Shown here: one piece after another, positions 8,662 through 17,424 of the stretch
How positions within the stretch are numbered: the first letter of the stretch is position 1
How the letters are laid out: every line of letters begins with the position of its first letter
NCBI GenBank assembly: GCA_017474455.1
Contig: JAFVHP010000048.1
Coordinates: 124,001 to 188,000 of the forward strand
Reading direction: 5' to 3'
DNA from: Lachnospiraceae bacterium
Lineage (GTDB): Bacteria; Bacillota; Clostridia; Lachnospirales; Lachnospiraceae
DNA: 64,000 nucleotides
Made by a program: the position numbers and the translations under genes
Notes under the pieces: model-generated
What the model was told of the DNA's origin: nothing
Databases searched by the model: none
Seen by the model: only the letters and a program-made list of their open reading frames with translations

Positions 8662-9115
8662 GTACAAAGCTAACGGTCAGCCGACGGCGGAAAGGAGGGG
8701 ATAGTGGCCGGATGGCTGTTGGTACGGTCGACACAGGCACTCTGCCTGTAACTGCATGCGATATCATTCGCGGTTCAAATGCAGACAATCCAGAAATCAT
8801 CTTGCGTTAACTGTTCAGATTCAATCCGTTGCTTTGAGATGCGGCGGGATCGGGATATAAACCGCGGAACCTTTTGGTCCTGTCCGCGCCGCTGCACGTC
8901 TGAAGGGATCTGGCACCGGGAGGATACCTTTTTCAGAGCGATCAAGCTGTCCGAAGGCAGGTGCTTCAGATCACCATCTGCTTCGTTCTTTTCATCATAT
9001 CTGCAAAGCCCCGGTCAGCCGCGGCAGGCCGGGCATACATATCTACAGACCTCCGGGACCGTCATTGGCGTGTGCGTGTGTGTGAGGCGGTTCCGGAGGA
9101 CACTGTCTGTGTCCC
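8662..9115 (+). ncRNA. Candidate structured RNA (unidentified)
   Basis: This stretch has no credible reading frame. The frame that reads into the GH18 gene is rich in Cys and Arg and unlike a protein. The stretch contains a string of strong hairpins: ACAGGCA/TGCCTGT (8733-8749); CTGCAT/ATGCAG enclosing GCGA/TCGC (8752-8784); CGCGGA-ACC/GGT-TCCGCG (8863-8888); CGAAG-CAG-GTG/CAC-CTG-CTTCG (8952-8985); CCTCCGGGACCG/CGGTTCCGGAGG (9050-9099), twelve pairs with one G-U; and GGACAC/GTGTCC (9098-9114). Signatures of SRP RNA, RNase P RNA, tmRNA and T-box leaders were sought and not found. It may be a 6S-like or novel RNA, or a long leader of the GH18 gene. Ends are approximate. Confidence 0.4.
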
Positions 9116-9138
9116 TAAACTGTGGTTTGTGGTATACT
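9116..9138 (+). promoter_or_regulatory. Extended -10 promoter for the GH18 operon
   Basis: TGGTATACT (9130-9138) is an extended -10 element with no good -35 box. It lies 55 bases ahead of the TTG start of the GH18 gene and just after the hairpin GGACAC/GTGTCC. Confidence 0.45.
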
Positions 9139-9192
9139 AACTATAACTGTGCCATATACACAATAGGGATTCGAAGGACAGGAGATCTGCAT

Positions 9193-10920
9193 TTGAGAAG
9201 AAATAACAGAAGACAGGGCGCACCGGTTCTGGTGATCGCCGTTATACTGCTCATCCTGATCGCCGCATTCGGCATCAGCATTTACCGGCAGAAATTTGAA
9301 GGATCTAAAGAACGCGTCGACCTTAAGGAATATCTGGAACTGGCCGCCGGCCAGGATGTTTATACATTATTGAATAACGCGAGGGCCGATTTTCTCTGCA
9401 GGAATATTGACGGACGGACTTATGTGGAGATCGGGACTGCCAAACAGTATCTTAACGACAGATTTTATTACGGATCTGCCGATGATGCTGTTTTTTACTG
9501 CTTTCCGGACGGTTTCTACAGAGTCTCGCCGGGAGAGAGCGTGCTTCATGCCCTGGGGGAAGGAACTTCACTGCAGGATAAGACGCTCGCATATATGCCT
9601 GTCGTCAGGCAGGAGGACGGATTGTTCCTTGCGATGGAATGGATCGCCGAGGTAACGGATCTGACTTATGCCGAGTTTACGGACCCCTTCAGGATCAAAA
9701 TAACTTCCGATTACACTCCGGTGAGTGCTGCCGATGTAAACAAAAAAGGCTCACTGCGTGTGTCCGGCGGGATAAAAAGCGAAGTGATCAGGAACCTCGA
9801 GCGCGGCGAAAGGGTGACCGTTATAGACCGGATGGACACATGGTCAAAGGTCATGACGGAAGACTGTTTTTTAGGCTATATCGAAAACAGCCGTCTTTCG
9901 GATATGTACACTTATGAGCCTCCCCGGAGCCTTGTCTATACGGAACCCGTGTTCACGCAGCACAAACCTGACGGTAAGATATGCATGGTCTGGAATTCCC
10001 TGAGTGTTCCGGAAGCCAATCCTTTTATTTATGACATGCTCAGCTATGCCGCTCCGGTCAATACTGTGTCGCCTACCTGGTTCGACACAGCCGACGCGGA
10101 AGGGAACTTCACGGACATCTCTTCAGCGGATTATGTCCGCGGCATGCACGACAGGGGTATCCTTGTCTGGCCCATGGTCAGCAATTTCACTTCCGGGACG
10201 GTCAGGCAGGACTTCCTGTGTTCCTATGCCAGCAGGGCAAATGCAATATCCTTCCTTATCCGGCGGATAAAAGAGCTGGGAGCCGACGGTATCAATCTGG
10301 ACTTTGAAAACATTGACGCCGAGTATGGCGATGATTATATAGAGTTCGTCAGGGAACTGTCAGCTGCGTGCAGGAACAATGCCCTGACGCTGTCGGTTGA
10401 TAATTATGTCCCTTATAATTTCAACGATCACTACAGGATAGATGAACAGGGAGTGTTCTGTGATTATGTCGTGATCATGGGTTATGACGAACACTACGCC
10501 GGCTCTGCGGAGCCGGGAAGCGTCGCGTCCATTGATTATGTACGGTACGGGATCGAAAAAACACTGGAAGAAGTGCCGGCGGATAAGGTGATCAACGCGG
10601 TGCCATTTTACACTAGGATCTGGAAGGCTTCTTCTTCCTCAGGCCTGACTTCATCGGCCGTAGGCATGCAGGCGGCCGCGGAATATATAGCCAACAACGG
10701 ACTTGAAGTGTTCTGGGATGAGACGACATGCCAGAATTATGCCCAGGGCAGCACGAATGACGGTTATTATGCGCGGATATGGCTGGAAGACGCGGATTCG
10801 CTTTCTATCAAGGCCAGAGTAATGCAGCAGAACGGGCTTACCGGCATTGCCGCGTGGCGCCTGGGACTGGAAAGCTCCGATATCTGGTCCGTTTTTGCGG
10901 ACTATATGAACGGGAATTGA
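9193..10920 (+). CDS. Membrane-anchored SH3/GH18 glycosidase (YaaH/SleL-like)
   Basis: A 575-residue protein. It has an N-terminal signal anchor (about residues 10-30, hydrophobic VLVIAVILLILIAAFGI) and an extracellular region of about 170 residues of unclear fold. A bacterial SH3-like domain follows (about 175-240, GSLRVSGGIKSEVIRNLERG), then a GH18 catalytic barrel (about 255-575). The GH18 motif DGINLDFE is intact, with Asp365, Asp370 and the expected acid Glu372, so activity is likely. Related proteins of Bacillus and clostridia hydrolyse the peptidoglycan glycan strand, often in spores, as N-acetylglucosaminidases. The start is TTG at 9193, chosen because AGGAG lies 9 bases upstream and the residues that follow form the anchor. 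It is the first gene of a run continuing with tsaC; its stop overlaps the tsaC start by one base. Confidence 0.85.
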   Translation: MRRNNRRQGAPVLVIAVILLILIAAFGISIYRQKFEGSKERVDLKEYLELAAGQDVYTLLNNARADFLCRNIDGRTYVEIGTAKQYLNDRFYYGSADDAVFYCFPDGFYRVSPGESVLHALGEGTSLQDKTLAYMPVVRQEDGLFLAMEWIAEVTDLTYAEFTDPFRIKITSDYTPVSAADVNKKGSLRVSGGIKSEVIRNLERGERVTVIDRMDTWSKVMTEDCFLGYIENSRLSDMYTYEPPRSLVYTEPVFTQHKPDGKICMVWNSLSVPEANPFIYDMLSYAAPVNTVSPTWFDTADAEGNFTDISSADYVRGMHDRGILVWPMVSNFTSGTVRQDFLCSYASRANAISFLIRRIKELGADGINLDFENIDAEYGDDYIEFVRELSAACRNNALTLSVDNYVPYNFNDHYRIDEQGVFCDYVVIMGYDEHYAGSAEPGSVASIDYVRYGIEKTLEEVPADKVINAVPFYTRIWKASSSSGLTSSAVGMQAAAEYIANNGLEVFWDETTCQNYAQGSTNDGYYARIWLEDADSLSIKARVMQQNGLTGIAAWRLGLESSDIWSVFADYMNGN

Positions 10921-11987
10921 TGAAAACCGAGTATGTTACAATAGATGAAAGATCTCCCGACATGGATGCCCTGCATTATGCCGGACAGATCATAAAAGAG
11001 GGAGGACTGGTCGCCTTCCCGACCGAGACAGTGTACGGACTGGGCGCAGACGCGCTGAATGAGAAGGCGGCCGCGAAGATATACGAGGCCAAAGGCAGGC
11101 CTTCGGATAATCCGCTGATCGTGCATATCACCGATATGGCTGATCTTTCGCGTATCGTGCGGAAAGTGCCGGAGAGCGCGCTTGTCCTGTCGGAGGAACT
11201 CTGGCCCGGCCCCCTGACGATGATATTTGAAAAAAAGGAGATCGTGCCGGACGCTACGACAGGCGGGCTGTCGACAGTGGCTGTCAGGTTTCCGTCCAAC
11301 CGTATCGCCCAGCTCCTGATCATGGAAAGCGGGGGGTTCATAGCGGCACCCAGCGCGAACCGCTCGGGACGTCCCAGCCCTACTCTTGCCGAACACTGCA
11401 GGGAGGATCTTGACGGAAGGGTCGATATGATCATAGACGGCGGCCCGGTCGGGATAGGCGTCGAATCCACGATCATCGACATGACGGCGAAAAGGCCCGA
11501 ACTGCTCAGACCCGGCTTTGTGACCATGGAGATGCTGGAGCAACTGCTGGACGGGATAGACAGGGATCCTTCCCTGGACAGGACCGGGATGCCGGACGAG
11601 CTTTCACCCGCACCTGCCCCGAGGGCTCCCGGCATGAAATACCGCCACTACGCGCCAAGGGGAGAGATGGTCCTGGTCGACGGTGATCATGAAGCGGCAA
11701 AAGAATATATATCGGGCCGTATAAACGAAGAGAAGGAAAAAGGGAAGAAGACCGCCGTGATCTGTGCGGATGAGGACAGGGAGCGGTTCGGCGCGGATAT
11801 TGTCCTTAGCTACGGCAGGAGAAATGATTATGCGTGCCTGGCCAGGAATCTGTTCACACTGCTCAGGACCTGTGATGAAAAAGGCGCGGATGTCATTTTC
11901 GCTGAAACGGTGCCCGGAAACGGGCTTGGCGATGCGCTGATGAACCGTATGCGCAAAGCTGCCGGTTACAGGATAGTTAATGTATAA
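10920..11987 (+). CDS. tsaC: L-threonylcarbamoyladenylate synthase (Sua5/YwlC type)
   Basis: A 355-residue protein that makes threonylcarbamoyl-AMP from threonine, bicarbonate and ATP, the first step of the universal t6A37 modification of ANN-decoding tRNAs. The YrdC/TsaC domain covers about residues 1-210, with FPTETVYGLGADA, KGRPSDNPLIVHI and PSANRSGRPSPT motifs. The Sua5 C-terminal domain follows the linker motif KYRHYAP near residue 240, as in Bacillus YwlC and unlike the short TsaC of E. coli. The ATG overlaps the GH18 stop as TGATG, which suggests translational coupling. rpiB follows after 12 bases, a pairing also found in other Firmicutes. Confidence 0.95.
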   Translation: MKTEYVTIDERSPDMDALHYAGQIIKEGGLVAFPTETVYGLGADALNEKAAAKIYEAKGRPSDNPLIVHITDMADLSRIVRKVPESALVLSEELWPGPLTMIFEKKEIVPDATTGGLSTVAVRFPSNRIAQLLIMESGGFIAAPSANRSGRPSPTLAEHCREDLDGRVDMIIDGGPVGIGVESTIIDMTAKRPELLRPGFVTMEMLEQLLDGIDRDPSLDRTGMPDELSPAPAPRAPGMKYRHYAPRGEMVLVDGDHEAAKEYISGRINEEKEKGKKTAVICADEDRERFGADIVLSYGRRNDYACLARNLFTLLRTCDEKGADVIFAETVPGNGLGDALMNRMRKAAGYRIVNV

Positions 11988-11999
11988 TGGAGGAACAGG

Positions 12000-12437
12000 A
12001 TGAAGATCGCTCTCGGATGTGATCACGGAGGCTTTGAACTTAAGGAACAGGTCGTTGCCTATCTGAAGGAAAACGGGCATGAGGTGTGTGATTTCGGCAC
12101 ATACGGCCTGCAGTCGTGCGATTATCCCGAATTTGCCAGAAAAGCCGCACAGGCGGTGGCGGACGGCGAATGTGAAAGGGGGATCGTCATCTGCACGACC
12201 GGCATCGGCGTTTCCATCGTTGCCAATAAAGTGAAAGGCATACGGTGCGCGGTGGTCAGTGATACGACCACTGCCCGCCTTACAAGGGCGCACAATGATG
12301 CGAATATGATCGCCATGGGAGGAGGCATCATCGGAAAGAATCTGGCACTGGATATCGTGGCGGCATTTTTGAATACCGGGTTTTCAGGAGAGGAAAAGCA
12401 TGTCCGCAGAATAGCGGCCATCGAGAATCTTTCATAA
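12000..12437 (+). CDS. rpiB: Ribose-5-phosphate isomerase B
   Basis: A 145-residue RpiB/LacAB-family enzyme that interconverts ribose-5-phosphate and ribulose-5-phosphate in the pentose phosphate pathway. The N-terminal [11 protein letters not shown] motif supplies the phosphate/substrate site. [14 protein letters not shown] contains the conserved catalytic Cys and glycine-rich loop. The [12 protein letters not shown] segment is also typical. Length matches the family. GGAGGAACAGG provides a strong ribosome site. Its position ahead of upp links ribose phosphate supply to base salvage. Confidence 0.95.
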   Translation: MKIALGCDHGGFELKEQVVAYLKENGHEVCDFGTYGLQSCDYPEFARKAAQAVADGECERGIVICTTGIGVSIVANKVKGIRCAVVSDTTTARLTRAHNDANMIAMGGGIIGKNLALDIVAAFLNTGFSGEEKHVRRIAAIENLS

Positions 12438-12453
12438 TATAAGGGGGCAAAAA

Positions 12454-13083
12454 ATGTCAAAAGTATTTATCATGGATCATCCGTTAATTCAGCACAAGAT
12501 CGGCATCATCAGGCGCAAGACGACAGGGACGAAGGCTTTCCGCGAAGCGATCAGCGAGATAGCCATGCTGATCTGCTATGAAGCGACAAGGGACCTTGAG
12601 CTGGAAGACGTCGATATCGAAACGCCTATAGCGAAGACAAAGGCAAAAGAGCTTAAAGGCAAGAAGCTCGCCGTCGTTCCGATCCTGAGAGCGGGACTCG
12701 GCATGGTGGACGGCATGCTCACGCTTATCCCTGCCGCCAAAGTTGGACATATCGGACTTTACCGTGATCCAAGCACCCTGAACCCGGTCGAGTATTACTG
12801 CAAGCTCCCGGCCGACTGCGCGGAGAGGGAAGTTTTTGTCGTCGATCCCATGCTGGCCACGGGCGGTTCTGCCGTAGCGGCGCTTGAACTGCTTAAGCAG
12901 AAGGGCTGCAGAAAGATCCATTTCCTCTGCATCATTGCGGCACCTGAAGGTATTGAAGCATTTACAAAGGCACATCCGGATGTCGATCTTTACGTCGGCG
13001 CGCTGGATGAAAGACTGAACGACCATGGCTACATCGTTCCCGGCCTCGGGGACGCAGGCGACAGAATATTCGGGACAAAATAA
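12454..13083 (+). CDS. upp: Uracil phosphoribosyltransferase
   Basis: A 209-residue enzyme that converts uracil and PRPP to UMP (pyrimidine salvage). The PRPP-binding loop [20 protein letters not shown] and the uracil-binding C-terminus [17 protein letters not shown] are both clear, as is the N-terminal [12 protein letters not shown]. Length is exactly typical. An AAGGGGG ribosome site precedes the ATG. The dCMP deaminase gene follows after 4 bases, which makes a small pyrimidine unit with rpiB. Confidence 0.97.
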   Translation: MSKVFIMDHPLIQHKIGIIRRKTTGTKAFREAISEIAMLICYEATRDLELEDVDIETPIAKTKAKELKGKKLAVVPILRAGLGMVDGMLTLIPAAKVGHIGLYRDPSTLNPVEYYCKLPADCAEREVFVVDPMLATGGSAVAALELLKQKGCRKIHFLCIIAAPEGIEAFTKAHPDVDLYVGALDERLNDHGYIVPGLGDAGDRIFGTK

Positions 13084-13087
13084 TACT

Positions 13088-13573
13088 ATGAGCGGAAAAA
13101 GAACGGATTACATATCCTGGGATGAATACTTTATGGGAGTAGCCATGCTGGCGGGCATGCGGTCCAAAGACCCCAATACGCAGGTCGGCTGCTGCATCGT
13201 GAGCAGGCAGAACAAGATACTGTCGATCGGATACAACGGATTTCCCATGGGCGTCTCCGATGATGTGTTTCCCTGGAGCAGGGAAGGCGAGCCGCTGATG
13301 ACGAAGTATCCTTATGTAACGCACAGCGAGCTGAACGCGATACTGAATTACCGCGGAGGATCCCTTGAAGGGGCCATCCTGTATGTATCGCTCTTTCCCT
13401 GCAACGAATGCGCCAAGGCGATCATCCAGTCCGGCATCAAAACGGTCGTTTATGACAGTGACAAATACGCGGGCACGGATTCCATGGTGGCCAGCCGGAG
13501 GATGTTCGAAGCTGCCGGCGTGGAATGCAGGCAGTATGTCCGTACGGGAAGAAAGATCGAGATCTCGCTCTGA
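13088..13573 (+). CDS. dCMP/cytidine deaminase family protein (ComEB-like)
   Basis: A 161-residue zinc-dependent deaminase, most likely converting dCMP to dUMP for dTMP synthesis. The zinc-site residues are His79 and the proton shuttle Glu81 (HSE) plus Cys105 and Cys108 (PCNEC). The N-terminal SWDEYFMGVAMLAGMRSKDP and VGCCIVS motifs match the deoxycytidylate deaminase family. The start at 13088 gives the family length and a 4-base gap from upp; a longer in-frame extension into upp is unlikely. Competence-linked ComEB belongs to the same family, but no other competence genes are nearby. Confidence 0.9.
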   Translation: MSGKRTDYISWDEYFMGVAMLAGMRSKDPNTQVGCCIVSRQNKILSIGYNGFPMGVSDDVFPWSREGEPLMTKYPYVTHSELNAILNYRGGSLEGAILYVSLFPCNECAKAIIQSGIKTVVYDSDKYAGTDSMVASRRMFEAAGVECRQYVRTGRKIEISL

Positions 13574-13581
13574 TTTTGCCT

Positions 13582-14781
13582 ATGACGAACGGTCCTATCG
13601 ATAATTTCATAAGGTCCTTTGGCAGAAAAGGCGTCTTAGCGGCACTTTTTCTGTCTGTTCTGTGCGGGGCGGTATGCTTGGAGCCTGTCCGGGCCATGGC
13701 GGCCAAGGAGACAGAGGAAAAGATAGAAAAGGCCAAGGAAGAAAGAGAAGCCAAAGAAGAACAGATCGAGGACAACCAGCAGCATATAGGGTCCCTCCAG
13801 AATACCCGGTCGTCCCTGCAGGGAGAGCTGGACAATCTGAACGACCAGTTAAGATCCATCGGGGACAATCTGGAGGATCTTGAGCACCGGATAGAGGATA
13901 AGCTTGCGGAGATCGAACAGACGACCAGGGAACTGGAAGAAGCCGAGAGAGTCCAGGAAGAGCAGTATGAGCAGATGAAGCTCCGGGTCCAGTTCATGTA
14001 CTCTAAGAGCAGGACTATGACGCTGGATGCGCTCTTCGGATCCAACAGTTTCGGTGAATTCCTCAACCAGCAGAATTATATCGAGCAGATGTCGGCCTAC
14101 GATAAGAACAAGCTTGAGGAATACATGGCGGTCAGGGACAGTATAGATGAGAAGAAGAACCGCCTTGAGGAAGAACAGGAAGAGCTGGCTCTCCTTAGGG
14201 AACAGGCCAGACAGGAGCAGGGCAGGATCACCGGACTGGTCTCGGATACATCCAGCAGTATAGCCTCATATGAAGGACAGATCAGGAGCGCCGAAGAGAC
14301 CGCCGACCAGCTGCAGGCTGAACTGGATGCCAAGAATAAAGAGATCGCGGCACTGGAAGCACAGCTGGCAGAAGAGAGAAGACTGGAAGCGCTGGCCAGG
14401 GCCCTTGCCTGGAGAAATATTGGCGATGTCAGCTTCGGAGCGGACGACAGGACGCTTTTGGCCACACTGATCTACTGCGAATCAGGAAACCAGCCGTATG
14501 AAGGCCAGGTCGGTGTCGGCGCCGTCGTCATCAACAGGGTGCTGTCGGCTGCTTTCCCGGATACGATAGTCGGCGTGATATACCAGCCGCACCAGTTTTC
14601 ACCCGTGACCAGCGGGAAATTCGCGCTTGCCCTGGCGAACGGTTCGGCTACGGCCTCCTGTTTCCAGGCAGCCGATGCCGCCATGAGCGGACAGTCCACT
14701 GTGGGAGACTGCCTGTTCTTCAGGACGCCCATCCCACAGGTAACGCCCAGATATACGATCGGCGGCCATGTGTTTTACTGA
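13582..14781 (+). CDS. Exported coiled-coil cell-wall hydrolase with SleB-like domain
   Basis: A 399-residue secreted protein. A signal peptide covers about residues 1-40 (hydrophobic GVLAALFLSVLCGAVCL, then AMAA). A long charged coiled coil spans about 42-285, resembling the N-terminal helices of PcsB/CwlO-type hydrolases that are held inactive until activated at the membrane. The C-terminal SleB/CwlJ (Hydrolase_2) domain, about 287-399, has LLATLIYCESGNQPYEGQ with the expected catalytic Glu, VGAVVINRV and PHQFSPV motifs. The domain is a lytic transglycosylase-like muramidase acting on cortex or vegetative peptidoglycan. It starts 8 bases after the dCMP deaminase stop, and the next gene follows after 18 bases. 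Confidence 0.88.
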   Translation: MTNGPIDNFIRSFGRKGVLAALFLSVLCGAVCLEPVRAMAAKETEEKIEKAKEEREAKEEQIEDNQQHIGSLQNTRSSLQGELDNLNDQLRSIGDNLEDLEHRIEDKLAEIEQTTRELEEAERVQEEQYEQMKLRVQFMYSKSRTMTLDALFGSNSFGEFLNQQNYIEQMSAYDKNKLEEYMAVRDSIDEKKNRLEEEQEELALLREQARQEQGRITGLVSDTSSSIASYEGQIRSAEETADQLQAELDAKNKEIAALEAQLAEERRLEALARALAWRNIGDVSFGADDRTLLATLIYCESGNQPYEGQVGVGAVVINRVLSAAFPDTIVGVIYQPHQFSPVTSGKFALALANGSATASCFQAADAAMSGQSTVGDCLFFRTPIPQVTPRYTIGGHVFY

Positions 14782-14799
14782 CAGCCGCCCGGAATACCA

Positions 14800-17424
14800 A
14801 TGCGCAGTTTAGTTTTACGTATCCTGTACGGCATAGCCGTATTTATCATCACAGTCATCATTCTTGAGATGCTCCCGGCGGGAGAACTGTCAGATGTGAC
14901 AGCCGCGATGCCGGAAGCATCTTTTCCGCTTGTCCGCATCGACGAATCCGGTTTTGAAGAACAGGGCGTATATTTTAATGAGCTGCACGGCTTCGCGTCG
15001 GAGAGGGAACTTGCCGATTTCATACCGTGCATCACTCCTGTCGGTCCGGACCGCACGGTCCGTTTCAAGGCCTATAATTATGCCCGTACAGGCGGCAATA
15101 TCAACAGCATATCTTTTGCGGTCCGCTCCCCGGACGGCGCAAGGCTGATCCAGGAAGGCGACCTTCCGTTTACCGCGGTACAGGAGGATCTGGTGGCCGG
15201 CGAGCTCACGCTCGGATCCCTTATCCATGACGACGAGGATTATATCCTGGTCATAAAGCTGACTATGCTCGGAGTCAGCAGTTCTGAGTCACTGCTGGAA
15301 GAATCACCGGAGATCTATTATTACACCCGGATAAGATGTTCGGACGGTAATGACGGATATGAGCGGCGGCTCGGCTTTGCCCTGAATTTTCACAGGGAAG
15401 CCATAAGCGGTGATCCCGGTGGTACGCTGGACCGTTATCTGGAAACGAATGAACAGGGCAAGAATGATTCGCCCTACCACGTCAGCATCCATTCCAGCTC
15501 CGACCTTATAGATTACAGGGGATTTGAGATGTCCGAAGCCATGCCCTGCGCTGTGACCCTGGAGGACCTTCAGGACAATACGGCCTGTATCCGCATGGAT
15601 TCTCTGCTGACGGACGGCGAAAATGAGTACCTGGTAAATGAACGCATGCTCGTCAGGAACGGCACGGAAAGGTTTTTCCTGATGGACTATGACCGGACCA
15701 TGCAGCAGATATCCGGGACCGACGCAGCCGGATACGAAGACGGCGAAGCACGGCTGGGCATTGCCGATCCGGATATGGAGATCAGCATGAGCAGCGACGG
15801 CAGCATTGCTGTCTTCGAAAACGCGGGAAGGCTGATCGCGGTCAACACATCGGAACAGACCTCGGCGTATGTCTACGGTTTTATCTCGGAAAAGGAACCG
15901 GACAGGCGTGAACTGTATAACGCGCATTCGTTCAGGGTACTGAATGTCGGGGAGTCCGGGCTCATCACGTTCCTGGTCACAGGCTATATGAACAGGGGAA
16001 GGCATGAGGGAGAGACCGGCATCCTGATGATGACCTACAATTCCCTCTACAGGACTCTGGAAGAAAAATTCTTTATGCCGTATAAAGGCTCCGCCGAAGC
16101 GCTGATGGCCATGGCAGAAAGCGGGGTATATCTGAACAGCAGAGGACTTCTGTACCTGTATATCGGAGAAAAACTCTACCAGATAGACGCCGAGAGAAGA
16201 ACGGTCCTTCCGGCTTCGCTGGACAGCGAAAATTCTTCTGTCGTCTGCATGTCAAAGAGCGGCAGGTATGCCGCGGCCCTTCCCGGCGGCGACGCCGCGG
16301 AGGATGCTGCTGATGGCCGGAAGATAATCGTTGCGGACCTTTCGGATATGTCCAGATACGAGATCGAATGTGACGATACGCAGGAACTTGTCCTGTACGG
16401 CTTCATACAGGATGATCTGGTCTATGGCTACGCGAGGAAGGCTGATGAAGGCCAGGACATGATGGGCAGGCAGGTAAAGCCGGTCTGCAGACTGTGCATA
16501 GCCGCCTGTTCGCATCCCACCGGCAGCAGTTTTTCCGTGGATGTCCTGAATGACTACAGGCCTTCTTCAGGGTTTATCCAGAACGTTGAGACCGGTGAAG
16601 GCGCGCTTACGCTGTGGCTCATGGAGTATGCGGAGGATACCGGGTACTATACCCTTTCCGGCACGGAAAGGATCCTGAACGCCTCCGGGACAGGCACGGA
16701 CAATACCGTGCAGGCATCCTCCGGCGGCATCGTGTCGGTCCCCCTGAAGAACCTGAAAAAGGGCAGAATGCGATATGTACAGCCCAGGGAGATCGTTCTT
16801 ATAGAAAAAAGGACACTGCCCTGCCCGGAAAATGTATTTGCCGAAGGGACGCTTTTTGTATACGGGTCAAAAGGATATGAAGGGATATATACCGTCCTGT
16901 CCGAAGCGGTCAGGGCTGCCGATGAATGTATGGGCAGAGTGACAGACTCCGGCAGGCGGATCTTATTCAGATATGCCGGAAAGAATATCAAGGAGCAGAT
17001 CATGGCCATCCAGGTGCCTTCTTCCGAGGGAAACGGCAGTATTGCCATGTCTGTCAATACTGTGCTGGATTATGAACTTGGAAGGGATGAGAACGGACAG
17101 CACAGGGACGCGTCTTACCTTATCGACAGGGGAGAAGAGATAACGGCAGTCCTGCAGGAACTTCTGCCCGGACGCACTGTCGCCGACCTGACCGGCTGCA
17201 CGCTGGACCAGGTCCTGTATATGGTCGATAAACAAATGCCTGTGATAGCAAGGTGCGGGGAAGCGGATGCCCTTGTTATCACAGGCTATAATTCAGAACA
17301 GCTTGTCGTTGCCGTACCGGGAGAGCCGGCCGTACGCTTCATGAACATGCGTGAGGCTGATGAGATGTTCTCGCTTTACGGCAGTGAGTATATCAGTTAT
17401 TTCAGGACGGCTGCCGGCGATTAA
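14800..17424 (+). CDS. Large exported protein of unknown function with a C39-like C-terminus
   Basis: An 874-residue protein with an uncleaved-looking hydrophobic N-terminus (about residues 7-27) and an otherwise soluble, acidic body, so it is probably anchored outside the membrane. Residues about 330-520 contain repeated beta-strand patterns (SMSSDGSIAVFENAGRLIAV, LNVGESGLITFLVTGY, MSKSGRYAAALPGG), which look like irregular propeller blades. The last 120 residues (from about DLTGCTLDQVLYMVDKQMPV) resemble a C39/papain-like fold. The usual catalytic His position reads DALVITGYN, so it may be catalytically dead. No family name can be given. It is cotranscribed with the SleB-like hydrolase and ends in a 3-base convergent overlap with prs. 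Confidence 0.75.
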   Translation: MRSLVLRILYGIAVFIITVIILEMLPAGELSDVTAAMPEASFPLVRIDESGFEEQGVYFNELHGFASERELADFIPCITPVGPDRTVRFKAYNYARTGGNINSISFAVRSPDGARLIQEGDLPFTAVQEDLVAGELTLGSLIHDDEDYILVIKLTMLGVSSSESLLEESPEIYYYTRIRCSDGNDGYERRLGFALNFHREAISGDPGGTLDRYLETNEQGKNDSPYHVSIHSSSDLIDYRGFEMSEAMPCAVTLEDLQDNTACIRMDSLLTDGENEYLVNERMLVRNGTERFFLMDYDRTMQQISGTDAAGYEDGEARLGIADPDMEISMSSDGSIAVFENAGRLIAVNTSEQTSAYVYGFISEKEPDRRELYNAHSFRVLNVGESGLITFLVTGYMNRGRHEGETGILMMTYNSLYRTLEEKFFMPYKGSAEALMAMAESGVYLNSRGLLYLYIGEKLYQIDAERRTVLPASLDSENSSVVCMSKSGRYAAALPGGDAAEDAADGRKIIVADLSDMSRYEIECDDTQELVLYGFIQDDLVYGYARKADEGQDMMGRQVKPVCRLCIAACSHPTGSSFSVDVLNDYRPSSGFIQNVETGEGALTLWLMEYAEDTGYYTLSGTERILNASGTGTDNTVQASSGGIVSVPLKNLKKGRMRYVQPREIVLIEKRTLPCPENVFAEGTLFVYGSKGYEGIYTVLSEAVRAADECMGRVTDSGRRILFRYAGKNIKEQIMAIQVPSSEGNGSIAMSVNTVLDYELGRDENGQHRDASYLIDRGEEITAVLQELLPGRTVADLTGCTLDQVLYMVDKQMPVIARCGEADALVITGYNSEQLVVAVPGEPAVRFMNMREADEMFSLYGSEYISYFRTAAGD

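Noticed and set aside
8770-8785. tRNA T-arm (GGTTCAAAT)
   Set aside because: The segment is part of another hairpin and no acceptor, D or anticodon stems surround it.
8940-8990. SRP RNA domain IV
   Set aside because: GTCCGAAGGCAGGTGC superficially recalls the GTCCGGAAGGAAGCAGC core, but the asymmetric loop and tetraloop order do not fit.
8779-9192. In-frame N-terminal extension of the GH18 protein by about 138 residues
   Set aside because: The extension is rich in Cys, Arg and Ser with no helix or strand pattern, overlaps strong RNA-like hairpins, and the TTG at 9193 has a proper ribosome site followed at once by the membrane anchor.
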